Source: Opisthocomus hoazin (taxonomy: Eukaryota; Chordata; Aves; Opisthocomiformes; Opisthocomidae). From it: DNA of 64,000 nt. The position numbers were made by a program, and so were the translations under genes. Positions 21,381-33,499 of this stretch are shown in pieces (position 1 is the first letter of the stretch; every line of letters starts with the position of its first letter). The notes below the pieces were generated by a model. The model saw only the letters and a list, made by a program, of their open reading frames with translations. It ran no database searches and was not told the DNA's origin. The stretch is from assembly GCF_030867145.1 (NCBI RefSeq), contig NC_134440.1, positions 9,362,001 to 9,426,000 on the forward strand, given 5' to 3'.

Positions 21381-21721
21381 CCCGCTTCCTGATTCTTGCA
21401 GTGAAAACCTGAAAAGAAATGCGTGAAAATGCCCCAAAGCACCCCAAGCTCCAGCAGCCCCTTCCCCAGCCGCCTTGCTGGCAAATGGCAGAGCCTGGCA
21501 GGCTGGGGGGGGGACACCCAGGTCCCCAGGGGAGCCGGGGGCTGGGAGGTAGGAGCGGGCCCCGTTTCCAGCCCTGCCGCTTTCCCCTGCTGTGACAGGG
21601 ACCTCAGCAGCTTCTCGATCTCCTAAGCTGCGCAACGAGCATTTTGCTGCCTGCGCGGCGGCGATGAGATCTCCCCAGCACAGCAGCCCTGGCCTCCCTG
21701 GCTCCCCGAACGGGAGCTGCC

Positions 21722-22030
21722 CTGCACCCAGCACCCACAGGTACCTCGCCAGGGGCATTCCGCACCCAGAACCCACCACCCAGCACCCACCAGTACCTCA
21801 TCAGGGTCATCCAACACCCAGAACCCACCACCCAGCACCCACCAGTACCTCATCAGGGTCATCCAACACCCAGAACCCACCACCCAGCACCCACCAGTAC
21901 CTCATCAGGGTCATCCAACACCCAGAACCCACCACCCAGCACCCACCAGTACCTCATCAGGGTCATCCAACACCCAGAACCCACCACCCAGCACCCATCA
22001 GTACCTCACTGGGGTCATCCCCCACCCAGG
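21722..22030. repeat. 52-bp minisatellite, about six copies
   Basis: The word CAGTACCTCATCAGG recurs at 21791, 21843, 21895, 21947 and, slightly changed, 21999; a diverged unit precedes it from 21739. Internal units are nearly identical, edge units diverged. A related copy lies at 35447-35515. Confidence 0.95.
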
Positions 22031-24153
22031 GTTGCCTTATGCCCCCTGCACAGCCCAGAGAAGGAGCACGTGGGCATGGAGTGGCTCTGCTCAGGCAGGG
22101 CTGGGACAGAGCAGTCTCTGTTTAGTTTTAATTTCTTGGAAAAACAAATGTTGTGGGGTTTCTGCCTTGCGCAGACAGATGTTTCGATTCGCAGGACTTT
22201 GCTCGGCAGACGGTAACAAAGCTGAAGCCGGTCCAACTCCGCGTCTGAGCTTTGAGCTCCGGTGCTCGCGTCGGACCACCTCACTGAGCACGTGCCCTTG
22301 GGGCTGTCTGGGTTTGGCATCTGGTGATGCCCCCACCACAAGGCAAACCAGATGCCTCGAGAAAAAAATCCCGATGCTGAGAATCCATCTACACAGCTCA
22401 GGGGTGCCTAGAAATTGCTGAACCATTGCAAAGTGTGGAGAAGAGGTAAATCCTGAGCACGGTCCAAGAAGCTCCCCCCAGCCCCAAAAAAGGAAGCCAG
22501 AGCGGGACGTTTCCCGTCAAACCAAGTGGCTGAGGATGCCGTGAGCGTCGTGGCTGGCGGTGAGCCCTGCGACCACGGCGCACCCCAACTCCTCCGATGC
22601 AGTGTTGGGGTTGGGAGGGTCACTGTGCGATGGCGGCTTTGGGGCTCGCAGCTGCCAGGTGGCCATGTCCAAAATCACCCAAATCCACAGCCTTGGCCAA
22701 TATCTTCCTTCAGGAGAAACCCTCCGGGGAGGGCGAGGGTGCAGAGGGGAGCGGTGGGGGATCCCAGCCTTGCACAGCACCCGTGGTCAAGGAAAGAGCT
22801 GGGGATGGCCCCGGGTGAGCCGCCAGCCTCCGGGTGACTTTCCGTGTGTTACCTGTTTGGGAGGATTTTTGTTTAACGCCGCAAGAACGAACGGCAGACA
22901 GGGCAGGGCAAGAAGGACACAGACAGGGCAGGGAACTTCTCACCGGCGTGCCTTGCTGGGGAGATCTGCTCTCACCGGGATTTTCGCTGGACCGCCGAGA
23001 GAAAGCCCACTGGCAGCTTCTGGTGCACATCCCTCCTCCTGGTGGGTGCCTCCCCGGGGACACCCCATCACCAGCCTCGCCCAGGACCCCAAAAATCCAA
23101 ATTTCCTCAGGAACACGGAGTTGCAGCAGCGCTGGATGCCTTCCTGGGGCTCAGGGGTGCCTCGGGCACTGTTGCGCTGAGGGAGAGGGTTTGCCCTTGA
23201 GCTGGGGCAGTTTATGGGTTGTGCTGGGGCAGTTCATGGGTTGTGCTGGGGCAGTTCATGGGTTGTCCCAAGCAGCTGCAGCAGGCTCAGGGCTCCCGGA
23301 GGTTTCCTCCACCCCTGTCAGCATCCCGGGAAACCCCCGGCCACATCTGGGTGCCGCAGGCGGGTGTTCGCACCCATGGGTGACACACGGGCCACCTTGC
23401 AGGGCTGGGACCCCCTGGCCCCGACTGGCTGCTCCCCAGACGATGCTGAGTCTCACTGGGATGCTTGTGGCTGCTCCCGCGCCTTACCGGGGCGGCCATC
23501 GCCGCGGCCTGCGGGCTTCGGTGGAACCCAGCCGCGCAGCCCGCCGGGCCGTGCCGCCGCCGCGCAGGGAGCCCGGGTGCTGCTCGTCCCCACGACCCCC
23601 GGAGCGACCGCATCCTGCAAATGTTTGCAGACCCCCCCATCCCATTGGGATGGCTTTAGGGACATCAGCGGGAAGAGCAGGTGGGAGGGACCATGTCCTC
23701 CCAGCTCCTGCCGCGGGATGGTTTCTTCCTCTCTCCCAAACCCTTCTGATCCCCTAAGCTGGGGCAGGGGATGGAGCCGTGCCCGGCTCTGCAGCTCCTT
23801 TACCCTTGGACTTCAGTACGTGGTGCAAAAATAGCTGTCAAAAAGGGGAGAGGTGACCTTTGTCGTTTGAATAACTGTTTGCTTCGTCAGCGCAAGCACA
23901 GCATGTTTGGGGATTTTGTGGAAGGTTCCAGGGGCTCCGAGCCAGGACCAGACAATTTTCACTCAGCCATGGACGGCACCGGGAATGCGGCCTCCTGATC
24001 CCTGCGCAGGGAGGTGCTTGGGACAGGGGCGAGGAGAGCTCGCCTTCCAGGGAGCCCGAGGGCAGGCTCGGCTTCCCCAGTGGGTCCCCAGGCCAGAAAC
24101 GCTCCCCTGTTTGGTCACTTGGCCATGGGATGGGAAGGGGGAGGCTGCAGGGA
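22031..24153. other. Intergenic, no gene seen
   Basis: Contains a 22-bp direct repeat (GGGGCAGTTCATGGGTTGTG) in three copies at 23207-23266. No supported exon. Confidence 0.45.
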
Positions 24154-24311
24154 TGAAGGGGAAGGGAAGGGAAGGGAAGGGAAGGGAAGGGAAGGGAAGG
24201 GAAGGGAAGGGAAGGGAAGGGAAGGGAAGGGAAGGGAAGGGAAGGGAAGGGAAGGGAAGGGAAGGGAAGGGAAGGGAAGGGAAGGGAAGGGAAGGGAAGG
24301 GAAGGGAAGGG
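24154..24311. repeat. (GGGAA)n array, about 30 copies
   Basis: Pure purine pentamer run, essentially uninterrupted. It is followed at 24311-24620 by a decayed repeat built on GAGGCTGCAGG and GGGATGGGAAG. Confidence 0.98.
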
Positions 24312-27300
24312 ATGAGGGAGGCTACAGGGTGGGATGGGCTGGCATGGAATGAGAAGAGGGAGGCTGCAGGCATGGGATGGGAAGGGGAAGGCTGCAGGGA
24401 TGAAGGGAAGGGATGGGAAAGGAAAGGAAGGGGTATGCTGCAGGGATGGGATGGGCTGGGCTGGGCTGGGATGGGGGAGGCTGTAGGATGGGATGGGATG
24501 GCATGGCATGGCATGGCATGGGGGAGGCTGCAGCATGAGATGGTCTGGGGTGGAATGTGAAGAGGGAGGCTGCAGGCATGGGATGGGAAAGGGGAGGCTG
24601 CAGGGGTGGGGGTGGGCTCAGGAATGCCACAAGGCATTTGGGATTTAAGGGCAAATCCTCACACCATGCTGATCTTTTGGACGAACAAAAGCAAAAGCTG
24701 AAAAATTGCCCCCTGCCTTCAGGGGCTCGAGCAAGGGGCTCAATCTCTTCCGCCACAGCAGGGACAGCCGGGGCTGCCGGGGAGCCGAGAGCCCGGCCAG
24801 GGGCCCGGAGAGCGGGGAACGAGGGGCCGGCTGAGCCGGGACCCCCCGGCCACGGCCGGGACTTAGCAATGGCAGAGCACGGCTGCCCGCGGCCGAGTTC
24901 TTCGAAGCGGGGAAGGGCCGGCGCCGTGCCCGCGGGTAACCGAGCCCACGGCTGCCGCCATGACCTTTCTGCCCGGCTCGGCAAACCCAGGCCAGAGAAT
25001 GAAATTAGAAGCAATTAAAAATTAAGCTTGGCTCAAGCTCAAATCAAACTTTCTACCAATTTTAGCCGCTTGTTGCTTTGGAGACGGCAGGCACCGGAGT
25101 TCAACCGGTGATGCAACACGGCGAGGGGGTTTCTGCCGGCGCAGGGCTCTGCGGGCCAGGGATAGACACGAGGGCAGGCGGTGGCCGGAGCGGGACCAGC
25201 CTGGATTGCAACCAAAGCACACGCCCCGAGCAGAAAGCAGCCGGCAGGAACCGCCATGCTTAGCATCGCATTAGAAAATTGGCAGCTTTTGTTTCCCGCT
25301 TCTCGACTGATTCTCGCTCAATTCATTCTTTTTCATAGAAAAAAGGTGCTCTGGGGACCACGCAGAGGAACAAGACGCTGCTGAAGTCTCCCAGCAAAGA
25401 CCCATCAGCCCAGCGGGGCTGGGAGGGGTGCCCGGGGTCCCTGCAGAGCTGCCGTCAGGTGGGGCCGGGGGCCGGTGCGGGGCCGGGGGCCGGTGCGGGG
25501 CCGGGGGCCGGTGCGTCAGGACGGGCTCACTGGCAGCGGTGTCACCCGGCAGCGCCCGCAGAGCTGCCGTGGCCGCCTTGGCCGGTCTCAGACGCTGACC
25601 CACGGGCGGCACGGCTCGACGCAGAGCACGCCGGTCGGGAGCGATGCTGAGCCACGGCACCACCCGCCCCTCGCCTCCCCGCGAGGGCGATCCAGCCGCT
25701 GTGGGCCCCTCGCAGCACCCACGGGCGCTGGGCAGCAGCAGCCCCGCAGCGAGCCCGCCGCCGCCTTTGCCGCGCCGCAGCAAAGGAGGAAACCTCCAGT
25801 GTGAAGGCGCTTGCCAGCCGCCATGTGTCTGCGTCCCGCGACAGGACCAGGCGATGCCGCAGGGGCTCTGCCACCAACCCGCAAACCGGCCCTGACCGAC
25901 CTCAGGGCAACCTCGTCCCCTCCGGCAGATGCAGAGAGACCCTGTCCCGGTGCCACACCACGGCCCTGACGCCGACCGGGTGGGCAGGCGAGCCGGCGAG
26001 CCACCAGCCCCTCTGTCACCTGAGGGATATGGCGGCCAGAAAGAAACGAAGCCCCCAGCTGCCCATGCCAGCAGGGCTTTGATGCAGACAAGCACAACAT
26101 TTCGGGCTCTGCAAAGCCCACGAAAGGTTTCGTTGCCCTCTCTGATTCCCCATGGAAGGGGCTCGCAGAAGGCAGGAGGCCGCGGTGATGGGCAGGGATC
26201 TAAAAGCCAGAGACAGGGGCAGAGAGCCCAGGACGCAGCCCTCGCCTCGGGGTGCCCGCGGTGGAGGCGGGTGCCAGCAGCCATCGTGCGTGGTGGGTCG
26301 CTGAGCCGTGGTGCCTTGGGCCAAATGTCTACACGGGGCTGAGCTGAGCGGAGTCCTTGCCCGTGGCACCCGCACCGACCGGGTCACCCCAGCGTGCAGC
26401 GAGTGCCTTGGGTCTCAGACGCAGCCCCAGCGCTCCAGACAGCTGCTGGGGAGGCGAATGCCACCCCTCATCTACATTACCCTGACAATATCCCCCCACA
26501 GCTGACCAAACGAATCACGCCGGGCTGGGAGAGCTCCCTAATTAACACAGTTATTATTAGCGACGTCAGGACAGGTTTGTAAAAGGCAAGTTCAGAGTCC
26601 CTGTACCCGACAGCAGGGCGGCGAGGGGGGCGGTGGGGCCATCTCACGCGACCGGGATGTCCTCTGGGTTGCTCAGGGGAGTCCTAACGTGTCCCCACGA
26701 GAGCAGGGACGTCCCTGGGTACCAGCTGGGTCGGACGGGCTGGACAGGCGCCGGTGCTGTCCTGGGAGCCTTTGCACTGGGGTGAGCGGGGCTGCGTTGT
26801 CCCCAGTCTTCCCCCACGAGCCAAGAAGCCGCCCTTGGCTCACGCCCAGGCAAATCCCAAGGGAATCGGGATCTGCGTGATTCAGGCCAAGCCTCCCGGT
26901 GACCCCAACATCTGGATGTTCAGGGGGAGCAAGGTGAGAGGGTCCCGCTGCGAGGAGGAAAGCGTGCCTCCTCCCCAGCCCCCCGCTCGCCCCGGCTCCT
27001 GCCCGCGAGCCGGCGGCTCCGCAGCCTCCGTGCCGAATGTAGGGCATCCCCGGGGCTTCGGCATCGCCAGAGCTCCCGCCGCGGCCGCTCCCCATGGAGC
27101 GCTTGGAGAGGCGCCCAATTCATCCTTTCAGAGCAGAGATAAGAGGGATTAAGGCCTGCTGAACGCTTGCCAAAGGAATTGCCATTAGGCCCTGGAGAGC
27201 TTAATCTCCGCCAGACTAAAAGCAGGCTGGCTGCGCCGCGGCTCGCGCTGTCTGCCGGGGGATGAACACCCAGCGCAGGGCTGCGGGGAAACCTCTGGAG

Positions 27301-28349
27301 GCTACAAAATGCACCGCGACGCGTACGCGCTGCCCGGAGGGCCCAAGGCTGGGTGCCGGGACCCACGCTCCCCCCAGCACCCAGCGGTGACGTAGCCGAG
27401 CGCCATGTGAAGGACCGTGTTGGCCTCTGTGGCTTCAGACACCTCCGTGCCTCGGGTGTCCCTTCCCAGGAGCTCGCCTCCGCGGCTCCTCGCTCCCAGC
27501 AGCGTTATCTCCTGCAGATTAGCTCTCCGAAGCCGTCCTTGCCTGCGTGCTTCTCAGCTGACTCACGTTTGTTATTTCCTGCTCCTATCTCCGATTTCCT
27601 CTGCTGTCCTCACACCACCCCTCCCCAAGGCCCAGCTCCTCTCCAGGTACCCCTGACCCCACTGCTGCCCAGGGACGGGCTCGTTCCCCAGCGTCTGGGC
27701 TGACTGGGGAGGATGGCGATGTCCCTTCCCACGGAGCCGGAGCATCGGGGGTGTTGGAGCTCCCTCGCCCCGCCGGTGGTGATGGACAACCCCAAATTCT
27801 TCGAAAACCTGGGCCAGACAAGCCAGTGTTTGCGTTTTAGTCAAGTCTTGGTGGTGAGCAGCATGGTGTGTGCCAGCTGCCGGCCACGGCGGGGGAACCG
27901 GCCCCACCGGCTTCACCCCACAGCCTCTGCCCCCCGGGTCCCTGCCGACCGCATCCTGCTGGAGACCTCCAGCTGTCCGGCCTCCCTGCGAAGGGGTTTT
28001 TTTGAGTTCATTTTCCTGCTGGACCCTGGGAAGAGGCAGGGCACTGGCAGCATCCCAGGGCAGCCTGGGAGGGATGCTCAGAGCGCGGGGTCTGGGGCTC
28101 GTCGCACCTCTGCCCTAGAAGATGCTGACACCCCCAGCGCCGTTTCGTCGGGGCTTTTGTAGCCGGGAGGGGTCTCACCGGCATCCCCCTCCCACCAGCG
28201 CCGTGTGGGTGAGTCGGGCTGTATTAATGAACAGCACTAAAACCACCAGCCCCAGCCCTGAGCCCTCCCCTCCAGCACTTCGGGGTGCTCCTCCTCCAGC
28301 TTCTTTCCCCCAGCCAACAAACCCTCCATCTTTACTGCTGTCTCCTCAA
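24312..28349. other. Intergenic, no gene; CpG-rich and AT-rich patches
   Basis: A CpG-rich patch lies at 24730-24960, a three-copy repeat of GGCCGGGGGCCGGTGCG at about 25460-25512 and an AT-richer patch with a GATA-like site (AGATAAG) at 27137-27143. No exon could be supported. Confidence 0.45.
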
Positions 28350-29140
28350 GCCCTCCCAGAATCCCAGAATGTTGGGGGCTGGCAGGGCCCTCTGTGGGTC
28401 ACCCAGCCCAACCCCCTGCCCAAGCAGGGTCACCCAGAGCAGCTGCACAGCACCGCGTCCAGGCGGGGCTGGAATATCTCCAGAGAAGGAGACTCCACAG
28501 CCTCCCTGGGCAGCCTGGGCCAGGGCTCCGGCACCCTCAGAGGGAAGAAGTTCTTCCTCGGGTTCAGCTGGAGCTTCCTCTGCTCCAGTTTGTGCCCGTT
28601 GCCCCTTGTCCTGTCGCTGGGCACCACTGAAAAGAGCCTGGCCCCGTCCTCCTGACCCCCACCCTGCAGATATTTAGAGGCATTTCAAAGGTCCCCTCCC
28701 AGCCTTCTCTTCTCCAGGCTGAACAAGCCCAGCTCCCTCAGCCTCTCCTCGTAGGAGAGATGCTCCAGTCCCCTCCTCATCCTCGTAGCCCTGTGCTGGA
28801 CTCTCTCCAGTAGCTCCTCATCTTTCTTGAAGTGGGGAGCCCAGCACTGGACACAGCACTGCAGATGGGGCCTCACCAGGGCAGAGCAGAGGGGGAGGAG
28901 ACCCTCCCTGACCTGCTGGCCACACTCCTCCTAATGCACCCCAGGATCCCATTGGCCTTCTGGGCAGCCAGGGCACGCTGCTGGCTCATGGTCACCCTGT
29001 CGTCCCCCAGCATTCCCAGTCCCTCTCCGCAGAGCTGCTCTCCAGCAGGGCCGCCCCAGCCTGTACTGGTGCCTGGGGTTGTTCCTCCCCAGGTGCAGGA
29101 CCCTGCCCTTGCCCTGGTTGAACCTCATCAGGTTCTGTCC
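28350..29140 (-). mobile_element. CR1 LINE, about 0.8 kb
   Basis: Starts with CCCAGAATCCCAGAATGTTG (reverse complement of the CR1 tail). It extends through the C-terminal pol region and further into the segment encoding [18 protein letters not shown]. The frame is broken, so the copy is dead. Confidence 0.93.
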
Positions 29141-31894
29141 TCTCCTGTCCCCTGTCCTTGCGTCCTGCCAAGCCGGTGCCTGCCTCTGCCCGGGCAGTGG
29201 ACGGAAGCCGGGCACGGCTCTCCCTTCTCCACCGGCATGACGCAGCCCGGGCTCGGCCGGCGGTGACACGCTGTCCCAGCCGGGCAAACACAGCTCGGAG
29301 CCTCGTGTAGCGTTGCGACAGCCCACACGGCCCCGGCACTGGTGGCCAGGGACAGCCCATGCAGCAGCCAGGGCTCCGGCAGTGGCAGCTCCTCTGCTCT
29401 GCTCCCGAGCGAGAACCGTTCCGGCTTCCCCCCGGCGCTGCGTTCCAGCGAGGATGCGATGCACGAGGCAGGGCTGAGCTCTCCCAGTCCTCCAAGTTGC
29501 ACGGGACCTGCATCCCAAATGGTCCCCATCCCCACCAGTGTGGCAGGAGCCCCGTGCCGAGCCCAGCTGGGGTCCCGCGGTGCCTCTGCAGCCTTGCCTG
29601 GCCGTCTCCCCCCCTTCCCTGTCCCCCCCTCCGCCCCCCCCAGCAGAACAGGGATGCTGGGGACACGGGGGGCATTACCTGATCCCCGGGGGCATACCGG
29701 TGCTGCCCCTCGCTCCCGGGGGACACGGCAGGCAGGTGAGAAGGGGCTGAAGCCAAAGTGAAGCCGAGGGGTCCGTGTGGCCCCGGGCTCTGGGACTCTC
29801 CCTGCTCGCGGGACGAGCTGAGGTACCAATGTGATCCGGAGCAGGAGCCATGGGCACCGGCTGCCCCGGGAGCGGTGACGCAGGGACCGGCACGGCCAGA
29901 GCCACTGCCACCGAGCCAAGGGCAGCAGCGTGGCCGGGCTGCGATGTCGGGGCGCGGGAGGAGGCGGTGAGGGGTGATGGGCAGATGTAGGTGAGAGTTA
30001 AGCCGTGCTGGGGAAGCTGAGCCTTCCCCACGCTCCCTTGATGTAATATGTGCGGGAGCAGCATGTTCCAGCAGCGTCGTAAACACGGGGAAGGAATAAA
30101 CTTGCCTTTATCTGCCCGTGGGGCCTTGGGACCGTCTAAATTAGGAAAGGAAGAAAAAACAACAACCCCAAAGGGTTTGTTTTCTAGCTGAGCTGAAAAC
30201 AGAGCAGAAGCTGGGAGGGTGAAGTTCAGCCCAGACAGGGGCAGGTGGGAGCTGGGACCACTGTCCTGGCCCCGCTGGGGACCCGCTCCCTGCCCTAGAG
30301 CCAGGCTCTGCCTGGGGACGCGCACGTGGGGCAGGGTCCCCGGTCACTGTGGGTGCATCAGCTTCCTTTTGATGGCAGCGAAGGACACTTCACTGCGCTG
30401 GAGGGCTCCAGTGTGGAAATGATGGGGTTGCCCGTACGCCACCACCCTGCCTGTACCCCTGCCCTGCCTTTTTGGGCAGCTGGGAGATGTGTCTCCTCTC
30501 CTGGGCCCCTCAGAACCCCTCACCATCCCGGTCCTCCAGCAAGGACCTACGTGCTGCTGCTTCAGGAGTCACCTTTGTATTACAGCCCTGGCTGGAAGTC
30601 ACTGAGCTGGCCCTAACTTGGTTCAGTGCTGTCCCTTGCACAGGCACACGCAGGTCCCCAACCCTCTGAACCGTCACCCAGCACCCGGCATCTCCCGGGC
30701 GTGGACTTCACTTCAGCTCACTCAAAAGAATCCATTCTGGGTTGTTCTCCTCGCAGAAGATGCTGATGTTGCAGAAGCAGAGGTTCCCACCCATGGATGA
30801 CTATGAAAAGAGGTTTCACCCAGGTTTACCCAACCCCCCGGCAGGTTACCACCCCTCTCCTCGCCCCTGCTGTCCCATCACCAGGAACTTTTATGGTACC
30901 ATCGCCAACCCGGTGCCACCCATCAACAACCCCCTGCCACCAGCTGCCACCCGGCCTCAACCCATCTGCCAGCCCATCGCCACCGCCACCGGCTGTTGCC
31001 AACCCACCGCTAACCCACGCCCATCCGCAGCCACCCCACGTCACCCGTCCTCGCTGGGGACCAGCCCCAGCTCCCTGCGGCGATGGGAAGCCGGGGCCGG
31101 ATCCTGCGCAGTGCTGACCACGGGGACAGCGCCTGTCTGCGGGTGAAGCGCTGGTGACAGCGTGCTGTGGGGGAGCCCGGCCAGCCCCCGGGGCGTTTTG
31201 GGCTCCCAGCTCCCAGCTCGTGTAATGAAAATCGTAAATTATTCATCGCAGCTGGGAAGCGAAAGGCTGCGCGCCGCTGCCTGCGCAGGCCTGCCGCTCG
31301 TCTCTGGCTCTGCCCGCTTCCAGCAGGTCTCACATTCATATTTCATGAGCGCGTCCCTCAGAAGCGTGGTTTTACAGCAGAAAGAAGAAATCATTCACGC
31401 TCCGTGCCCAGACCCCACACGCATGGCCCCAGGCAGCCTTCTCCATCCCGGCCAGACCCCTGCGCTGCTGCTGCACAAGAAAACCCTGCCCCGTGCTGCA
31501 TCCTGCCTTCTCCTAAAATTGAGGACAATCCTCTCGGGCTTGCCTTCAGCGTGGCAGGCAGACGTGCCAGCAGGCGGGCTGGGACGAGGCAGCTCTGTCG
31601 AGGCGGATGCTGGGAGCCCGGCGCGTGGAAAGCTGACCTCCGTGGAGGTTCTCAGCCTGGAAAGCTCATCTGGTCCTGAGCTCCAGCCGCTGGCCTGTCA
31701 GAGCAAACCCACATCACGCCTCGTCAAAAATTTGGGGCTCAGCCCAGGCAGCCATGCCAGACTTGATGGAGTGGAGGGGGGGCACCCACACAGCACCCAG
31801 GGGTTGGGGGACACCCCACAAAGACCTGTCCTGCAGAAACCCCTCCCTGGGTGTGTGGTTTGGGCACCTGCCAGGACCTGGCCTGAACTGGGAC

Positions 31895-31925
<31 letters not shown>

Positions 31926-32896
31926 ATGTGAGGTGGTTTGGGGTCTCGGGGTGACGCTCTGGGTACCCACGTAGGACAGGCTGGGTTTGTGCCCCGTGCA
32001 GCTGCAAGCAGAGCGTTCCCCACCTCAGCACCCAGGGATCGGCCGTCTCCCGTGGGCGGTTGTCAGCTCAGGTTCAGATCTCCTATCACCTGCTTCGAGG
32101 AGACGGTCTGCTTGTTTGTTCTTGCCCGAACCCTTTAATTAACCTGAATTAAAACATCATTCAAGCTGACAGTGGCTGGCTCCCTCCGTGCTCCCTCGTG
32201 GCGAGGATGTTCGTTACGATTACCGCCTGTGCCAGGAAATTACAGCAAAATTCCTGGGCTGCCAAGGCCTGGGGATGCTCCACCAGCAGGACCCGTGGCC
32301 CCGGGATGGAGCTGGGATAACGGCGAAGAGCCCGCTCCCGTGCAGCATGCTGGAAACAGGGGCAGACACAAAACCCCTCTGAGCCTCAGGGAACACAGGG
32401 CTGTGCTGGGGCAATCGGTCCCCGTCCAGCCTGGGGATGATGGGGACAAACTCCCACCCACGATGCAGCGATGCTCTTCATGGGGTTCACGTGGGACCCA
32501 CCAAAAAGCTCTTTCCCTGGAGGAGACGCAGCCCTGGGATGGGTCGCCAGGGCTGTGGACTGTCTCCGTCCCTGCCCGGGCTTTCCAGACCTGGTCGCAC
32601 GACGCTGTCGCCATCCTGACGCGGTGCTGGGGCTAGTCCAGCTCTGATGGGCAGGGACATCCCGTGGCCATTGGGCTTGCGGGGCTGTGACAAACCCTTC
32701 TCTCTCTCACACCCGCTGTCTCCTGCCTGAGACGCAGCTTTTCTCGGTGGTGAGCGGGAGTGCACAGAAATCCTCATCATCCGAAGGGAGACGATGAGCA
32801 CGGCAGGGTCAAGGAGCTGCCTTGAGCTTTTTGCCCCTATTAGTGACCAAATGGTGGTGGGTCCTGCATCACACAAGGGTCACACCACCCCGTACT
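29141..32896. other. Intergenic, no gene supported
   Basis: Contains a degenerate CCAACCC/CCATCGCC repeat at 30880-31030 and an AT-richer patch at 31220-31370. A run of 26 C is listed separately. Confidence 0.45.
31900..31925. repeat. Run of 26 C
   Basis: Uninterrupted homopolymer. Long C runs are prone to sequencing and assembly error, so the length is uncertain. Confidence 0.9.
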
Positions 32897-32897
32897 C

Positions 32898-33490
32898 ACA
32901 GAATCACAGAATCACAGAATAGTAGGGGTTGGAAGGGACCTCTGTGGGTCATCTAGTCCAACCCTCCTGCCAAAGCAGGGTCACCTACAGCAGGCTGCAC
33001 AGGACCTTGTCCAGGCGGGTCTGGAATATCTCCAGAGAAGGAGACTCCACAGCCTCCCTGGGCAGCCTGGGCCAGGGCTCCGTCACCCTCAGAGGGAAGA
33101 AGTTCTTCCTCATGTTCAGACGGAACTTCCTGTGCCTCAGTTTGTGCCCATTGCCCCTTGTCCTGTCACTGGGCACCACTGAAAAGAGCTTGGCCCCATC
33201 CTCCTGACACCCACCCTTCAGATATTTATAAGCATTTATTAGGTCCCCTCTCAGCCTTCTCTTCTCCAGGCTGAACAAGCCCAGCTCCCTCAGCCTCTCC
33301 TTGTAGCAGAGATGCTCCAGTCCCCTCCTCATCCTCGCAGCCCTCCACTGGACTCTCTCCAGTAGCTCCTCATCTTTCTTGAAGTGGGGAGCCCAGAACT
33401 GGACACAGTGCTGCAGATGGGGCCTCCCCAGGGCAGAGCAGAGGGGGAGGAGAACCTCCCTGACCTGCTGCCCACACTCTTCTTGATGCA
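32898..33490 (-). mobile_element. CR1 LINE with flanking 9-bp direct repeat
   Basis: Starts CACAGAATCACAGAATAGTA and reads as the C-terminal pol part on the minus strand through to ...[13 protein letters not shown]. The frame is open from about 33500 to 32985. CCCGTACTC occurs at 32889-32897 and again at 33491-33499, exactly bracketing the element. Confidence 0.95.
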
Positions 33491-33499
33491 CCCGTACTC

